Notes under the pieces: model-generated | Databases searched by the model: none | Told to the model about the DNA's origin: nothing | The model's input: the letters and a program-made list of their open reading frames with translations, nothing else | Made by a program: the position numbers and the translations under genes | Part shown: piece by piece, positions 1 through 5,777 of the stretch | Layout of the letters: each line of letters begins with the position of its first letter | How positions within the stretch are numbered: the stretch's first letter is position 1 | Assembly (NCBI GenBank): GCA_045632525.1 | Contig: JAZQWV010000077.1 | Coordinates: 1-20,907, forward strand | Direction: 5' to 3' | Source of the DNA: Fimenecus sp045632525 | Lineage (GTDB): Bacteria > Bacillota > Clostridia > Oscillospirales > Acutalibacteraceae | DNA length: 20,907 nucleotides

Positions 1-15
1 ATAAGAGTGATAGAA

Positions 16-1299
16 ATGAACGAAACTTATTTCCATTCTGTTCGACTTGATGAAGAAAAATGTAAGGGTTGCGTTAGTTGTCTTAAACGTTGCCCTACAA
101 AAGCCATCAGAGTTAGAAACGGAAAGGCTCATATAATTTCAGAACGTTGTGTTGACTGTGGCGAATGTATAAGAATTTGTCCGCATCACGCAAAATATGC
201 TGAAAAATATTCATTGAACGAAATCCTTGAATATAAATACCGAATTGCAGTGCCAGCACCATCACTTTATGGTCAGTTCAATAACCTTGAAGATACCGAC
301 TATGTTTTAACAGGTCTTAAAAGACTTGGATTTGATGATGTTTTTGAAGTGTCAAAGGGTGCGGAATTGGTTAGTGAAGCAACAAGAATTTTGCTTTCAA
401 TGAACAAATCAAATAAACCAATGATTTCTTCAGCTTGTCCCGCTGTTGTACGACTTATCAGAGTGCGTTTTCCAAACCTTATTGAAAATGTTGTTGATTT
501 GAACGCACCGATGGAAGAAGCAGCAAGACTTGCTAGAATTAAAGCGAAAGAAGAAACAGGACTTTCAGATGAAGAAATCGGTGTTTTCTTTATTACACCT
601 TGTACTGCGAAGATTACATCAATCAAGCAACCAATCTGTAATGGCAAGTCAAATATCAACGGTGTTTTGGCTATTAAAGATATTTATCCTGTTTTAGTTA
701 GCCAGATGGACAAAATTATCGAGCTTGAAGATTTAAAGGATTCAGGCATTATCGGTGTAAGTTGGGCGTCATCAGGTGGCGAATCCGCAGCAATTTTAAG
801 AGAAAGACATTTGGCTGCAGATGGTATTGAAAATGTAATCAAAGTGCTTAAAGAGTTAGAAGACGAAAAACTTAATGACCTTGAATTTATTGAGCTTAAT
901 GCTTGCTCGGGTGGTTGTGTGGGTGGACCGCTCACAGTTGAAAACCCATTTGTAGCAAAGGCAAGACTTCAAAGACTTCGCAAATATATGCCCATTTCTT
1001 GCAATCACCTTGAATATGACACAATTCCAAAAGAAATGTATTGGGAAAAGCCCCTTGAAGCAACACCTTGGAAATTGGCTGACAATGTTTTTGAAGCAAT
1101 GCAGAAAATGAGTGAGATTAACGAGCTTGAAAAGACCTTGCCTGGTCTTGATTGTGGAATGTGTGGCTCACCATCTTGCAGAACTTTTGCAGAAGATGTT
1201 GTAATCGGCAAAGCAGATAGAAACGACTGTATCTTTGCAATGAAAGACAAAGAAGGCGTGGTTATCCCAAAACCGTTCAGAACAGAGGAAAAAGAATGA
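16..1299 (+). CDS. Sensory-type [FeFe]-hydrogenase homologue (HydS-like, group C/D type)
   Basis: An iron-sulfur protein carrying the [FeFe]-hydrogenase large-subunit fold, probably a cytoplasmic H2 or redox sensor rather than a bulk hydrogenase. Numbering from the GTG at 7, two 4Fe-4S ferredoxin clusters sit at C19/C22/C25/C29 and C48/C51/C54/C58. The H-cluster region keeps its four cysteines: C144 (SSACPAV), C199 (TPCTAK), C300 and C304 (ACSGGC). The usual proton-transfer cysteine of TSCCPGW is alanine (A143), and the two methionines that normally flank the H-cluster motifs are Thr and Asn. A further cysteine cluster (CGMCGSPSC, C383-C391, plus C408) lies at the C terminus; I see no PAS domain. 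I chose the ATG at 16 because AAGAG at 3-7 is a plausible ribosome site; GTG at 7 is the alternative. The stop overlaps the next start (ATGA). This gene, DRTGG and PHP genes recur together in Clostridia. The sensor role is inferred. Confidence 0.85.
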   Translation: MNETYFHSVRLDEEKCKGCVSCLKRCPTKAIRVRNGKAHIISERCVDCGECIRICPHHAKYAEKYSLNEILEYKYRIAVPAPSLYGQFNNLEDTDYVLTGLKRLGFDDVFEVSKGAELVSEATRILLSMNKSNKPMISSACPAVVRLIRVRFPNLIENVVDLNAPMEEAARLARIKAKEETGLSDEEIGVFFITPCTAKITSIKQPICNGKSNINGVLAIKDIYPVLVSQMDKIIELEDLKDSGIIGVSWASSGGESAAILRERHLAADGIENVIKVLKELEDEKLNDLEFIELNACSGGCVGGPLTVENPFVAKARLQRLRKYMPISCNHLEYDTIPKEMYWEKPLEATPWKLADNVFEAMQKMSEINELEKTLPGLDCGMCGSPSCRTFAEDVVIGKADRNDCIFAMKDKEGVVIPKPFRTEEKE

Positions 1300-1622
1300 C
1301 AGTTAAAAATTTAGTTGAAAAATTAAATCTTAAAATACTTGTTGAAGGCGATATGAACCGCGAAATCACAGGTGGATATTGCGGTGACTTGCTCAGCTGG
1401 GTAATGGGCAGAGCACAGAGTGGTGACTGTTGGTTTACTGTTATGGGCAACATAAATGCTATTGGCGTTTGTGTTCTTGCTGACTGTGCTTGCATTGTCC
1501 TTTGCGAAAACGCAAGTCTTGACGACAATGCTAAAGACCGCGCAGAAATGCAGGGCGTGTGCATTCTCTCGTCAGAAGAAAATGCTTATACATTGGCTAC
1601 AAAACTCGGTGAAATATTATGA
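1296..1622 (+). CDS. DRTGG-domain protein
   Basis: A 108-residue protein made of little more than one DRTGG domain. The family signature is clear at residues 23-45: EITGGYCGDLLSWVMG followed by a Gly and Trp-Phe-Thr stretch. DRTGG domains also occur in phosphotransacetylases and in CBS-domain pyrophosphatases, where they are regulatory and may bind nucleotides; no catalytic residues are known. Start and stop both overlap the neighbours by four bases (ATGA), so it is surely translated as a unit with the hydrogenase homologue upstream and the PHP protein downstream. Several cysteines (four in the central strand region) are notable for so short a protein and could relate to redox, but that is speculation. 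No membrane segment or signal peptide is seen. The exact function of this stand-alone form is unknown. Confidence 0.85.
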   Translation: MTVKNLVEKLNLKILVEGDMNREITGGYCGDLLSWVMGRAQSGDCWFTVMGNINAIGVCVLADCACIVLCENASLDDNAKDRAEMQGVCILSSEENAYTLATKLGEIL

Positions 1623-2332
1623 ATTTAAAGTATGATTTTCACCTGCATTCGTGCTTGTCCCCTTGTGGCGATAACGATATGACACCATATAACCTTGTTA
1701 ATATGGCAAAGTTGATGGGCTATGATATTATCGCTCTCACAGACCACAATTCCTGTCTTAATTGTCCCGCTGCTATAAAAGCAGGGGACCAGGCGGGTAT
1801 TACGGTTGTGCCCGGAATGGAGCTTTGCACAGCAGAAGAAATTCATACAGTTTGTCTTTTTCCAACTCTTGAAAAGGCATTAGAATTTTCAGAATATGTA
1901 AAATCCACAATGCCACCCATCAAAAATGACGAGAGCATTTTCGGTAATCAATACATAATGGACGAAACCGACCAAATACTCGGTAGTGAAGAAATACTTT
2001 TAACAACAGCGTCGGGAATAAGCATTGACGATGTTGTTAGCGAAGTTGCAAAATATGACGGTGCAGTTTTCCCTGCACACCTTGACCGTGCATCTTATTC
2101 TGTGTTGTCGGTATTGGGCTTTATGTACCCCGAAATGAATTTCACTTGTGCCGAGTTTACACATAAAGCATATATCCCACAGTATGAAGAAATGCACGAA
2201 TTATTAAAAGGAATGAAACATCTTCGCAATTCTGACGCCCACTATCTTGAAAATATGGTAGAAGCAACAGAGAGCATAGATATTTCCGAAAGCACTGCAG
2301 AAGCAGTTGTAAACTATATTTTAGGTAAATAA
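1619..2332 (+). CDS. PHP-domain metal-dependent phosphoesterase
   Basis: A 237-residue stand-alone PHP (polymerase and histidinol phosphatase) domain. The metal-binding pattern is visible in order: H8 and H10 (FHLHSCLSP), the TDH motif in ALTDHNS, Glu and His in GMELCTAEEIHTV, a His in FPAHLDR, and the closing Asp-His pair in SDAHYLE. This is the subgroup annotated as PHP domain-containing or TrpH-like phosphoesterase, which is distinct from histidinol-phosphatase and from DNA polymerase PHP domains. It is the last gene of a three-gene overlapping operon and begins inside the stop of the DRTGG gene. Its association with a sensory hydrogenase suggests turnover of a small phosphorylated signal or nucleotide, but the substrate cannot be told from sequence. 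A GC-rich palindromic repeat starts on the base right after its stop codon and may act as a transcript end or stabiliser. Confidence 0.85.
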   Translation: MNLKYDFHLHSCLSPCGDNDMTPYNLVNMAKLMGYDIIALTDHNSCLNCPAAIKAGDQAGITVVPGMELCTAEEIHTVCLFPTLEKALEFSEYVKSTMPPIKNDESIFGNQYIMDETDQILGSEEILLTTASGISIDDVVSEVAKYDGAVFPAHLDRASYSVLSVLGFMYPEMNFTCAEFTHKAYIPQYEEMHELLKGMKHLRNSDAHYLENMVEATESIDISESTAEAVVNYILGK

Positions 2333-2360
2333 TGTAGGGGCGGGTCTCCGTGCCCGCCCG
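2333..2360 (+). repeat. Left copy of GGGGCG-type palindromic repeat (28 bp)
   Basis: Twenty-eight bases starting right after a stop codon: TGTAGGGGCGGGTCTCC and on to a CCCGCCCG end. It contains its own hairpin (GGGCGGG paired with CCCGCCC across an 8-base loop). It is the exact reverse complement of 2825-2852, so the two copies frame the gene at 2393-2821. It is far more GC-rich than its surroundings. A diverged relative lies at 18149-18174. Confidence 0.9.
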
Positions 2361-2392
2361 TAATTGTAAAATGAAAGGAGACTTTATAAGGA

Positions 2393-2821
2393 ATGATAAT
2401 ATTTTCATTATTAATATTATTTGTTAACTTTGTCTCTTTTCATATATACAATGTAAGTGCTATTGATAGTCAACTTACAAACAGAGAAAGAAAAAATAAA
2501 AACGAAAACATAATATCAAAAATTTTCTTTATTAAATATTTTAAACAATCAAATAAATTTTTTTGGACATGTAATTTTATCAATATTACAGTTTCATTAA
2601 TAGTAATTATTTGGGTTTTTGTCAGTATGTTTGTTAACAATGATAGAGTTGATAACTTTGTATATTCACTTGCTTTCTTAACATTCATATTATCGCTTGT
2701 TTTTATGTTGATTTCAAAAATACTTATTCATATTCTCGAATCAAAATCGTGGCTTGGAAAAGTGTTTTTGACAGTATATTTAATCATTTTTATTGTTTTA
2801 ATTATTTTTATCTTTATTTAA
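2393..2821 (+). CDS. Small AT-rich integral membrane protein, unknown function
   Basis: A 142-residue hydrophobic protein that I do not recognise. Four hydrophobic stretches are visible: about residues 1-20, 60-82, 88-112 and 120-142, with a charged, Lys/Asn-rich loop at about 27-55 (RERKNKNEN). The C terminus is almost pure Ile/Phe/Leu/Val. A ribosome site AAAGGAG at 2374-2380 lies 12 bases before the ATG, and a weaker AAGGA abuts it. Codon use is much more A/T-rich than the genes on either side, and the gene is exactly framed by two inverted 28-bp GC-rich repeats. Both facts suggest it arrived as a cassette. The single long clean reading frame, the ribosome site and the membrane pattern support a real gene, though AT-rich DNA easily yields hydrophobic open frames. 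Confidence 0.6.
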   Translation: MIIFSLLILFVNFVSFHIYNVSAIDSQLTNRERKNKNENIISKIFFIKYFKQSNKFFWTCNFINITVSLIVIIWVFVSMFVNNDRVDNFVYSLAFLTFILSLVFMLISKILIHILESKSWLGKVFLTVYLIIFIVLIIFIFI

Positions 2822-2824
2822 TTT

Positions 2825-2852
2825 CGGGCGGGCACGGAGACCCGCCCCTACA
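2825..2852 (-). repeat. Right copy of GGGGCG-type palindromic repeat (28 bp, inverted)
   Basis: Perfect reverse complement of 2333-2360 (28 of 28). It starts three bases after the stop codon of the membrane-protein gene. No obvious target-site duplication is seen outside the pair. Confidence 0.9.
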
Positions 2853-2897
2853 AACCAACCTAATTGGTTAAATCTATAATTGCAAAGCAGTTCCGAC

Positions 2898-2931
2898 ACT
2901 TTGCGCTTTGCATTTTGCACTTTGCATTTGC
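2898..2931 (+). repeat. NNYTTGC heptad tract, copy 1
   Basis: Tandem seven-base units ACTTTGC, GCTTTGC, ATTTTGC, ACTTTGC and then a six-base ATTTGC. The same unit type, including the pair ATTTTGC ACTTTGC, recurs at 18171-18204. It lies between a GGGGCG palindrome and a terminator, as does the second copy. A GCAAAGC at 2882-2888 can pair with GCTTTGC at 2905-2911. Confidence 0.75.
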
Positions 2932-2960
2932 ATTGACAAACCCCAATTTGTCAATGCAAA
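2927..2960. other. Perfect 14-bp inverted repeat (hairpin)
   Basis: TTTGCATTGACAAA at 2927-2940 is exactly complementary to 2947-2960 across a six-base CCCCAA loop. It overlaps the last heptad unit. There is no T-run directly after it, so it is not itself a typical intrinsic terminator. It could serve as a protein-binding palindrome, an RNA-stabilising stem or part of a mobile repeat. Confidence 0.7.
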
Positions 2961-2964
2961 TAAC

Positions 2965-2989
2965 AAAAGGGACACAATGTGTCCCTTTT
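2965..2989. terminator. Bidirectional intrinsic terminator
   Basis: AAAAGGGACAC (2965-2975) pairs with GTGTCCCTTTT (2979-2989) over a three-base loop, followed by more T on the + strand, with the A-run giving a U-run on the - strand. It separates the + gene ending at 2821 from the - gene ending at 2998. Confidence 0.85.
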
Positions 2990-2997
2990 TCTTTTAT

Positions 2998-3510
2998 TTA
3001 TTTTATTCTCTCACAAATTGTGAGCATATATTCATTAACTTTTTCGGTCTGGAATTGGTGGTTTTCTATACTTAAAACATCAATTCCTTTTTGTATTTCA
3101 ATGACCCCATTGCCGTCAATTTTGGTGTATGCTTCTTTTTTAGTCCAGACGTCATAAAAGGTGTCAGCGGTTGGGCTTTCTTTAAAAAACTCTTTTTCTT
3201 TTCCGTGGAAATATCGGTTTGCGATTTTCTCAAAATTTCTGGTGTCGTCAATTTTTTCAATGTCAATTCCAACAGGGCTTTCACTTTTGCAAACTGCGAC
3301 CATATCCCCACTATGCGAAATGCTCACATAACAGTTGTCTGCAAAGGGCTTATTTTGTTTATATCGAAGTCCCGAAACGCCCATATTCAAAAGCTCGGTT
3401 GCTGCGGCAATGCTCTCTTGTTTTTTGCAATGGTCTTGCACATTCTGTGGGAGCAGAGTTTTGTCATATTCAGTTTTTTCTGTTAATTTGAAGAAATAAA
3501 CCGATGTCAT
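2998..3510 (-). CDS. 4'-phosphopantetheinyl transferase (Sfp superfamily)
   Basis: Transfers phosphopantetheine from coenzyme A to a serine of a carrier protein. Family motifs are present in order: KKQESIAAATELL in the N-terminal half, NKPF then SISHSGDMVAV, the Mg-binding PVGIDIEKID, and FYDVWTKKEAYTKIDG with the catalytic Glu-Ala and Lys. At 170 residues it is shorter than Sfp (about 220) and resembles compact clostridial members. The ATG at 3510 is preceded by GGTGA on the coding strand. It lies 33 bases after the SpoIIQ-like gene on the same strand and may be co-transcribed with it; a terminator follows at 2965-2989. No polyketide or peptide synthetase is in the window, so the target carrier could be fatty-acid ACP (if no AcpS exists) or a secondary-metabolism protein. 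Family assignment is firm; target unknown. Confidence 0.88.
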   Translation of the reverse strand: MTSVYFFKLTEKTEYDKTLLPQNVQDHCKKQESIAAATELLNMGVSGLRYKQNKPFADNCYVSISHSGDMVAVCKSESPVGIDIEKIDDTRNFEKIANRYFHGKEKEFFKESPTADTFYDVWTKKEAYTKIDGNGVIEIQKGIDVLSIENHQFQTEKVNEYMLTICERIK

Positions 3511-3543
3511 AAAATCACCGAGTTTATTTTAACATAAAGAATT

Positions 3544-4206
3544 TCAAATATCTACTCTTTTGCCCAAATAATCCGACGGGGACACAAGATTACCATCTTT
3601 TAATATTTCAAGGTGCAAATGAATTCCATCATCTTTTTCAATGGGGATTTCACCTAAAACGCCGATTTTCTCGTTGGCTTTTACAGTTGCCCCTGGTTTT
3701 AATGTGCTATCTTTTTGAAGTCCGCGATATTCTGCGATAATTCCGTTGTTATGATTTATTGTCACCACTGTGCCCCAACGAGCATCATCTCGCACTTCGG
3801 TGACTTCGCCGTCACAAATAGCCTTGATTTCGTCGCCGTTGTTACCTGCAATATCAACACCATTGTGCGTGCGCCAATCGTCAGTTGTCTTGTTTTTAGT
3901 AAGTTCTCCTTTTGAGTATTCTTTGCTCACTTTGTCGCCCAAAGGGAATGCATAATAGACCGATTTTGGTGCTTCTTCGGTGGTTGTGGTTATATATCTG
4001 TCGTCTTGCACATTGGTGACGGGTGTATTGACCTGAATGTCTCTTTCGGTTGTGGTTTCTGTGGTGGTTGAAGTTTTTGATATGTCTTCTGTGGGCACAT
4101 TGTCTTTATTAGAAAGCCAGAATGAGAAAAGTGTTGCGCCACAAAGTGCCACGGCACAGGTTGAATAGATTACTTTTTTGATTTTTTCTTCGTTAAACTT
4201 TTTCAA
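3544..4206 (-). CDS. M23 (LytM) family membrane protein, SpoIIQ-like
   Basis: A 220-residue membrane-anchored protein with a zinc-peptidase LytM/M23 domain facing outward. A single membrane segment (about residues 12-31) is followed by a Thr/Glu-rich linker (residues 44-75) and the LytM domain from about 90 to 212. Zinc ligands appear intact: H114 and D118 in THNGVDIAG, and H196/H198 in GIHLHLEI. Length and layout match clostridial SpoIIQ, which (unlike the Bacillus protein) keeps its zinc site and pairs with SpoIIIAH around the forespore. It starts with TTG at 4206, supported by AGAGGTG six to seven bases upstream. A candidate forespore-type promoter lies at 4225-4253. Alternatives are a general cell-wall endopeptidase or other M23 factor. 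Family certain, SpoIIQ identity inferred. Confidence 0.8.
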   Translation of the reverse strand: MKKFNEEKIKKVIYSTCAVALCGATLFSFWLSNKDNVPTEDISKTSTTTETTTERDIQVNTPVTNVQDDRYITTTTEEAPKSVYYAFPLGDKVSKEYSKGELTKNKTTDDWRTHNGVDIAGNNGDEIKAICDGEVTEVRDDARWGTVVTINHNNGIIAEYRGLQKDSTLKPGATVKANEKIGVLGEIPIEKDDGIHLHLEILKDGNLVSPSDYLGKRVDI

Positions 4207-4224
4207 TTAAAACACCTCTGTCAA

Positions 4225-4253
4225 TATTTTTGACAGAAATGTTATTTTTATAC
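4225..4253 (-). promoter_or_regulatory. Candidate forespore (sigma-F/G-type) promoter for SpoIIQ-like gene
   Basis: On the - strand GTATA (4253-4249) is separated by 16 bases from CAAAAATA (4232-4225), resembling sigma-F/sigma-G -35 and -10 elements. The start point would fall about at 4218, immediately in front of the AGAGGTG ribosome site (4219-4213). A perfect 7-bp inverted repeat (CTGTCAA/TTGACAG, 4218-4236) covers the -10 and start site. Confidence 0.4.
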
Positions 4254-4266
4254 ACTTTTTAGAAAT

Positions 4267-4365
4267 GAAAAAACGGACGGTTGCGGAGCCGTCCGTTTTC
4301 CGAGTATAAAATACTCTGAGGGGTTGTTTGAGGATGGGGTATGCACACCAAGTTTTCTCTCGGTG
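4267..4365 (-). ncRNA. Candidate small RNA with C-rich single-stranded region
   Basis: Reading leftward from a TATAAT at 4375-4370, the predicted transcript of about 100 nt has four parts. First is a 7-bp hairpin (CACCGAG/CTTGGTG, 4365-4346, one G-U pair). Second is an unpaired C-rich stretch with ACCCCATCCTC and AACAACCCCTC (about 4341-4317). Third is a short hairpin (GAGTAT/ATACTC, 4316-4302). Fourth is a strong terminator hairpin (4299-4270) with U-run. No open reading frame fits. C-rich unpaired stretches complementary to GGAGG/GAGGGG are typical of Gram-positive sRNAs that block ribosome binding. I do not recognise a named RNA family. It could alternatively be a leader of the SpoIIQ-like gene, but the terminator argues against that. 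Confidence 0.45.
4270..4299 (-). terminator. Intrinsic terminator (of candidate sRNA)
   Basis: AAAACGGACGG (4270-4280) and CCGTCCGTTTT (4289-4299) pair over 11 bp with an 8-base loop. The - strand ends in six U, the + strand in only four followed by CC, so leftward use is favoured. It lies 60 bases before the SpoIIQ-like gene and insulates it. Confidence 0.75.
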
Positions 4366-4369
4366 CATC

Positions 4370-4375
4370 ATTATA
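4370..4375 (-). promoter_or_regulatory. -10 element for candidate sRNA
   Basis: A perfect TATAAT on the - strand whose start site (about 4364) coincides with the first paired base of the sRNA's 5' hairpin. No good -35 hexamer is seen 16-18 bases upstream, only a T-run. Confidence 0.4.
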
Positions 4376-4459
4376 ATAACTTAAAATTATGAAAAAACCG
4401 TGAATATTGTTTTAACATTAATAAAAATAATTATGAACAAAAAATTTTTAAAAATTTAT

Positions 4460-4473
4460 CGAACAAATGTTTA
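4460..4473 (+). promoter_or_regulatory. LexA (SOS) box upstream of lexA
   Basis: CGAACAAATGTTTA fits the Gram-positive LexA/DinR operator GAAC-N4-GTTY. It overlaps the -35 hexamer of the lexA promoter and lies 80 bases before the lexA start, as expected for autorepression. Confidence 0.75.
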
Positions 4474-4498
4474 CTTTTTGAAAAATATGTGTTAGAAT
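4470..4498 (+). promoter_or_regulatory. lexA promoter (sigma-A type)
   Basis: TTTACT (4470-4475), 17-base spacer, TAGAAT (4493-4498). The -35 overlaps the right half of the LexA box, so bound LexA would exclude RNA polymerase. Confidence 0.6.
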
Positions 4499-4552
4499 AT
4501 AGAAAACAATAGTGTAATTTTGTTAAAGACTTTAAAAATGAGGAGAATTTTT

Positions 4553-5143
4553 ATGCGCCCCATTAATGATACACAACAAAAAATTTATGAATTCCTTTGT
4601 GAGCGCTCACAATGTGGTGTTCCACCATCAGTTCGTGAAATTGGCTCTGCAGTTGGTCTTCGTTCAACATCTTCAGTTCAGGCAAACCTTGATGCGCTTG
4701 AAGAAGCAGGTTATATTGAACGTGACCCACTTTTGAAACGTTCAATCAGAGTGCTTGGTCAGGCAGAAAATGTGACAAGTGTTCCACTTTTGGGCACAGT
4801 AACAGCGGGTATGCCAATTCTCGCTGTTGAACAAATTGAAGGTTATATTCCTTATAATGGTCGAATTTCTCGTGATAAATCACTTTTTGCTCTTAAAGTT
4901 CGTGGCGAGAGTATGCTCTGGGCGGGTATTCTTGACGGAGACATTGTCATTTGCGAAAAAACACCATATGCAACAAACGGTGAAATCGTTGTTGCAATGA
5001 TTGAAGACGAAGCAACAGTCAAGAGATTCTATAAAGAGAACGGTCATTTCAGACTTCAACCTGAAAACGATGCCTATGAGCCAATAATCACAAATGAAGT
5101 GATTATTCTCGGCAAGGTTGTTGCACTTTATCGTTATTATTAA
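4553..5143 (+). CDS. lexA: LexA repressor
   Basis: SOS-response repressor, 196 residues from the ATG at 4553. That start is chosen because AGGAG lies seven bases before it; the frame is open from a TTG at 4520 that has no ribosome site. The N-terminal winged helix (residues 1-65) contains PPSVREIGSAVGLRSTSSVQ. The C-terminal S24 self-cleavage domain shows the Ala-Gly scissile bond at A85-G86 (TAGMP), nucleophile S120 (GESM) and general base K157 (ATVKRF), so RecA-stimulated autocleavage should work. An upstream LexA box overlaps its own promoter. It converges on a terminator shared with the operon ending in the YfbR-type gene. That operon includes rarA and nucleotide-pool genes, so the two sides form a loose DNA-maintenance neighbourhood, though no LexA box was seen in front of the operon. 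Confidence 0.97.
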   Translation: MRPINDTQQKIYEFLCERSQCGVPPSVREIGSAVGLRSTSSVQANLDALEEAGYIERDPLLKRSIRVLGQAENVTSVPLLGTVTAGMPILAVEQIEGYIPYNGRISRDKSLFALKVRGESMLWAGILDGDIVICEKTPYATNGEIVVAMIEDEATVKRFYKENGHFRLQPENDAYEPIITNEVIILGKVVALYRYY

Positions 5144-5159
5144 TAATAAAAAGCAAATT

Positions 5160-5187
5160 AAAAGACGGTTCAAACGAACCGTCTTTT
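5160..5187. terminator. Bidirectional terminator between lexA and YfbR-type gene
   Basis: AAAAGACGGTTC and GAACCGTCTTTT form a 12-bp perfect stem over an AAAC loop, with T-runs on both strands. It ends one base before the stop codon of the convergent gene. Confidence 0.9.
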
Positions 5188-5188
5188 T

Positions 5189-5776
5189 TTATTTCTTCAT
5201 CTGGTCGAGAGTTTTGTGGAATGATGGTAAAAATTCTTTTTCAAAGATTTTAACTTCTTCCAAATCACTCTTTTGAATTGATTTAAGCAGTTTTTCTTCT
5301 GCTTCAATAAATTCGCTATTGCCTGCTTTTCTCTCGTCAACGCATTTTAAATATCCGCTGATTTTGTCTGCTGCTTTAACAAGTTTCCACAATTCTTTGT
5401 CTTCATGTTTCTTTTTGAAAAGTGGTTCATAACTTGGCAATAATTCAGGTGGCAACATACTGAGTAACTGTTTTGATGCGTTCTTTTCAACTGATTTATA
5501 TGCTTCTTTTGTTTCTGCGCTATAATATTTAACGGGTGTTGGCAAGTCACCTGTGATAATCTCAGGCACATCGTGATAAAGCCCTAAAAGTGCCGCTCTT
5601 TCACAGTTATAATCTTTGCCTAAATACTCATTGCCAATGCTTGCAAGAGCATAACAAAGTTGAGAAACTTCGGCAGAGTGTTCACTCAAAGTTTCATATC
5701 TTGTGTTTCGCATCAACGCCCAACGGTTTATGTATTTGGTGCGAGATGTGAAAGCAAAAAAATCATTTTTACCCAT
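5189..5776 (-). CDS. yfbR: 5'-deoxynucleotidase, YfbR-type HD-domain phosphohydrolase
   Basis: Removes the phosphate from deoxyribonucleoside 5'-monophosphates in the cytoplasm. The 195-residue protein matches E. coli YfbR (199) in length, and its active-site residues fall at the same numbers I recall for that enzyme: R18, W19, H33 (LSEHS), H68-D69 (YHDVPE), E72, D77 and D137 (KAADK). These residues place it in YfbR rather than the general HD family. It is the last gene of the five-gene operon, one base after the dCMP deaminase stop, with AGAGGA as ribosome site inside the upstream gene end. Its pairing with dCMP deaminase suggests control of dCMP/dUMP levels, which is inference. A bidirectional terminator follows directly. 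Confidence 0.9.
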   Translation of the reverse strand: MGKNDFFAFTSRTKYINRWALMRNTRYETLSEHSAEVSQLCYALASIGNEYLGKDYNCERAALLGLYHDVPEIITGDLPTPVKYYSAETKEAYKSVEKNASKQLLSMLPPELLPSYEPLFKKKHEDKELWKLVKAADKISGYLKCVDERKAGNSEFIEAEEKLLKSIQKSDLEEVKIFEKEFLPSFHKTLDQMKK

Positions 5777-5777
5777 T

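Noticed and set aside
2333..2852. The 28-bp inverted repeats as ends of an insertion sequence
   Set aside because: No transposase or recombinase fold in the enclosed gene and no visible target duplication, so I list them as repeats framing a cassette rather than an IS.
2898..2931. Heptad tract as a CRISPR array or replication origin iterons
   Set aside because: Units are seven bases with no spacers, there are no cas or rep genes, and no DnaA-type TTATCCACA boxes nearby.
3091..3486. Open frame of 131 codons on the + strand, and the other long frames opposite real genes
   Set aside because: They lie fully antisense to genes with clear family motifs (here the phosphopantetheinyl transferase) and show no domain or ribosome site of their own. 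The same holds for + frames within the EF-G-like gene.
4207..4380. Riboswitch or T-box leading the SpoIIQ-like gene
   Set aside because: No recognisable aptamer or T-box sequence, and a terminator separates the structured region from the gene; a free sRNA fits better.
4520..4552. TTG at 4520 as lexA start
   Set aside because: The AGGAG that serves the ATG at 4553 lies inside this extension, no ribosome site precedes the TTG, and LexA homologues begin at the later Met.
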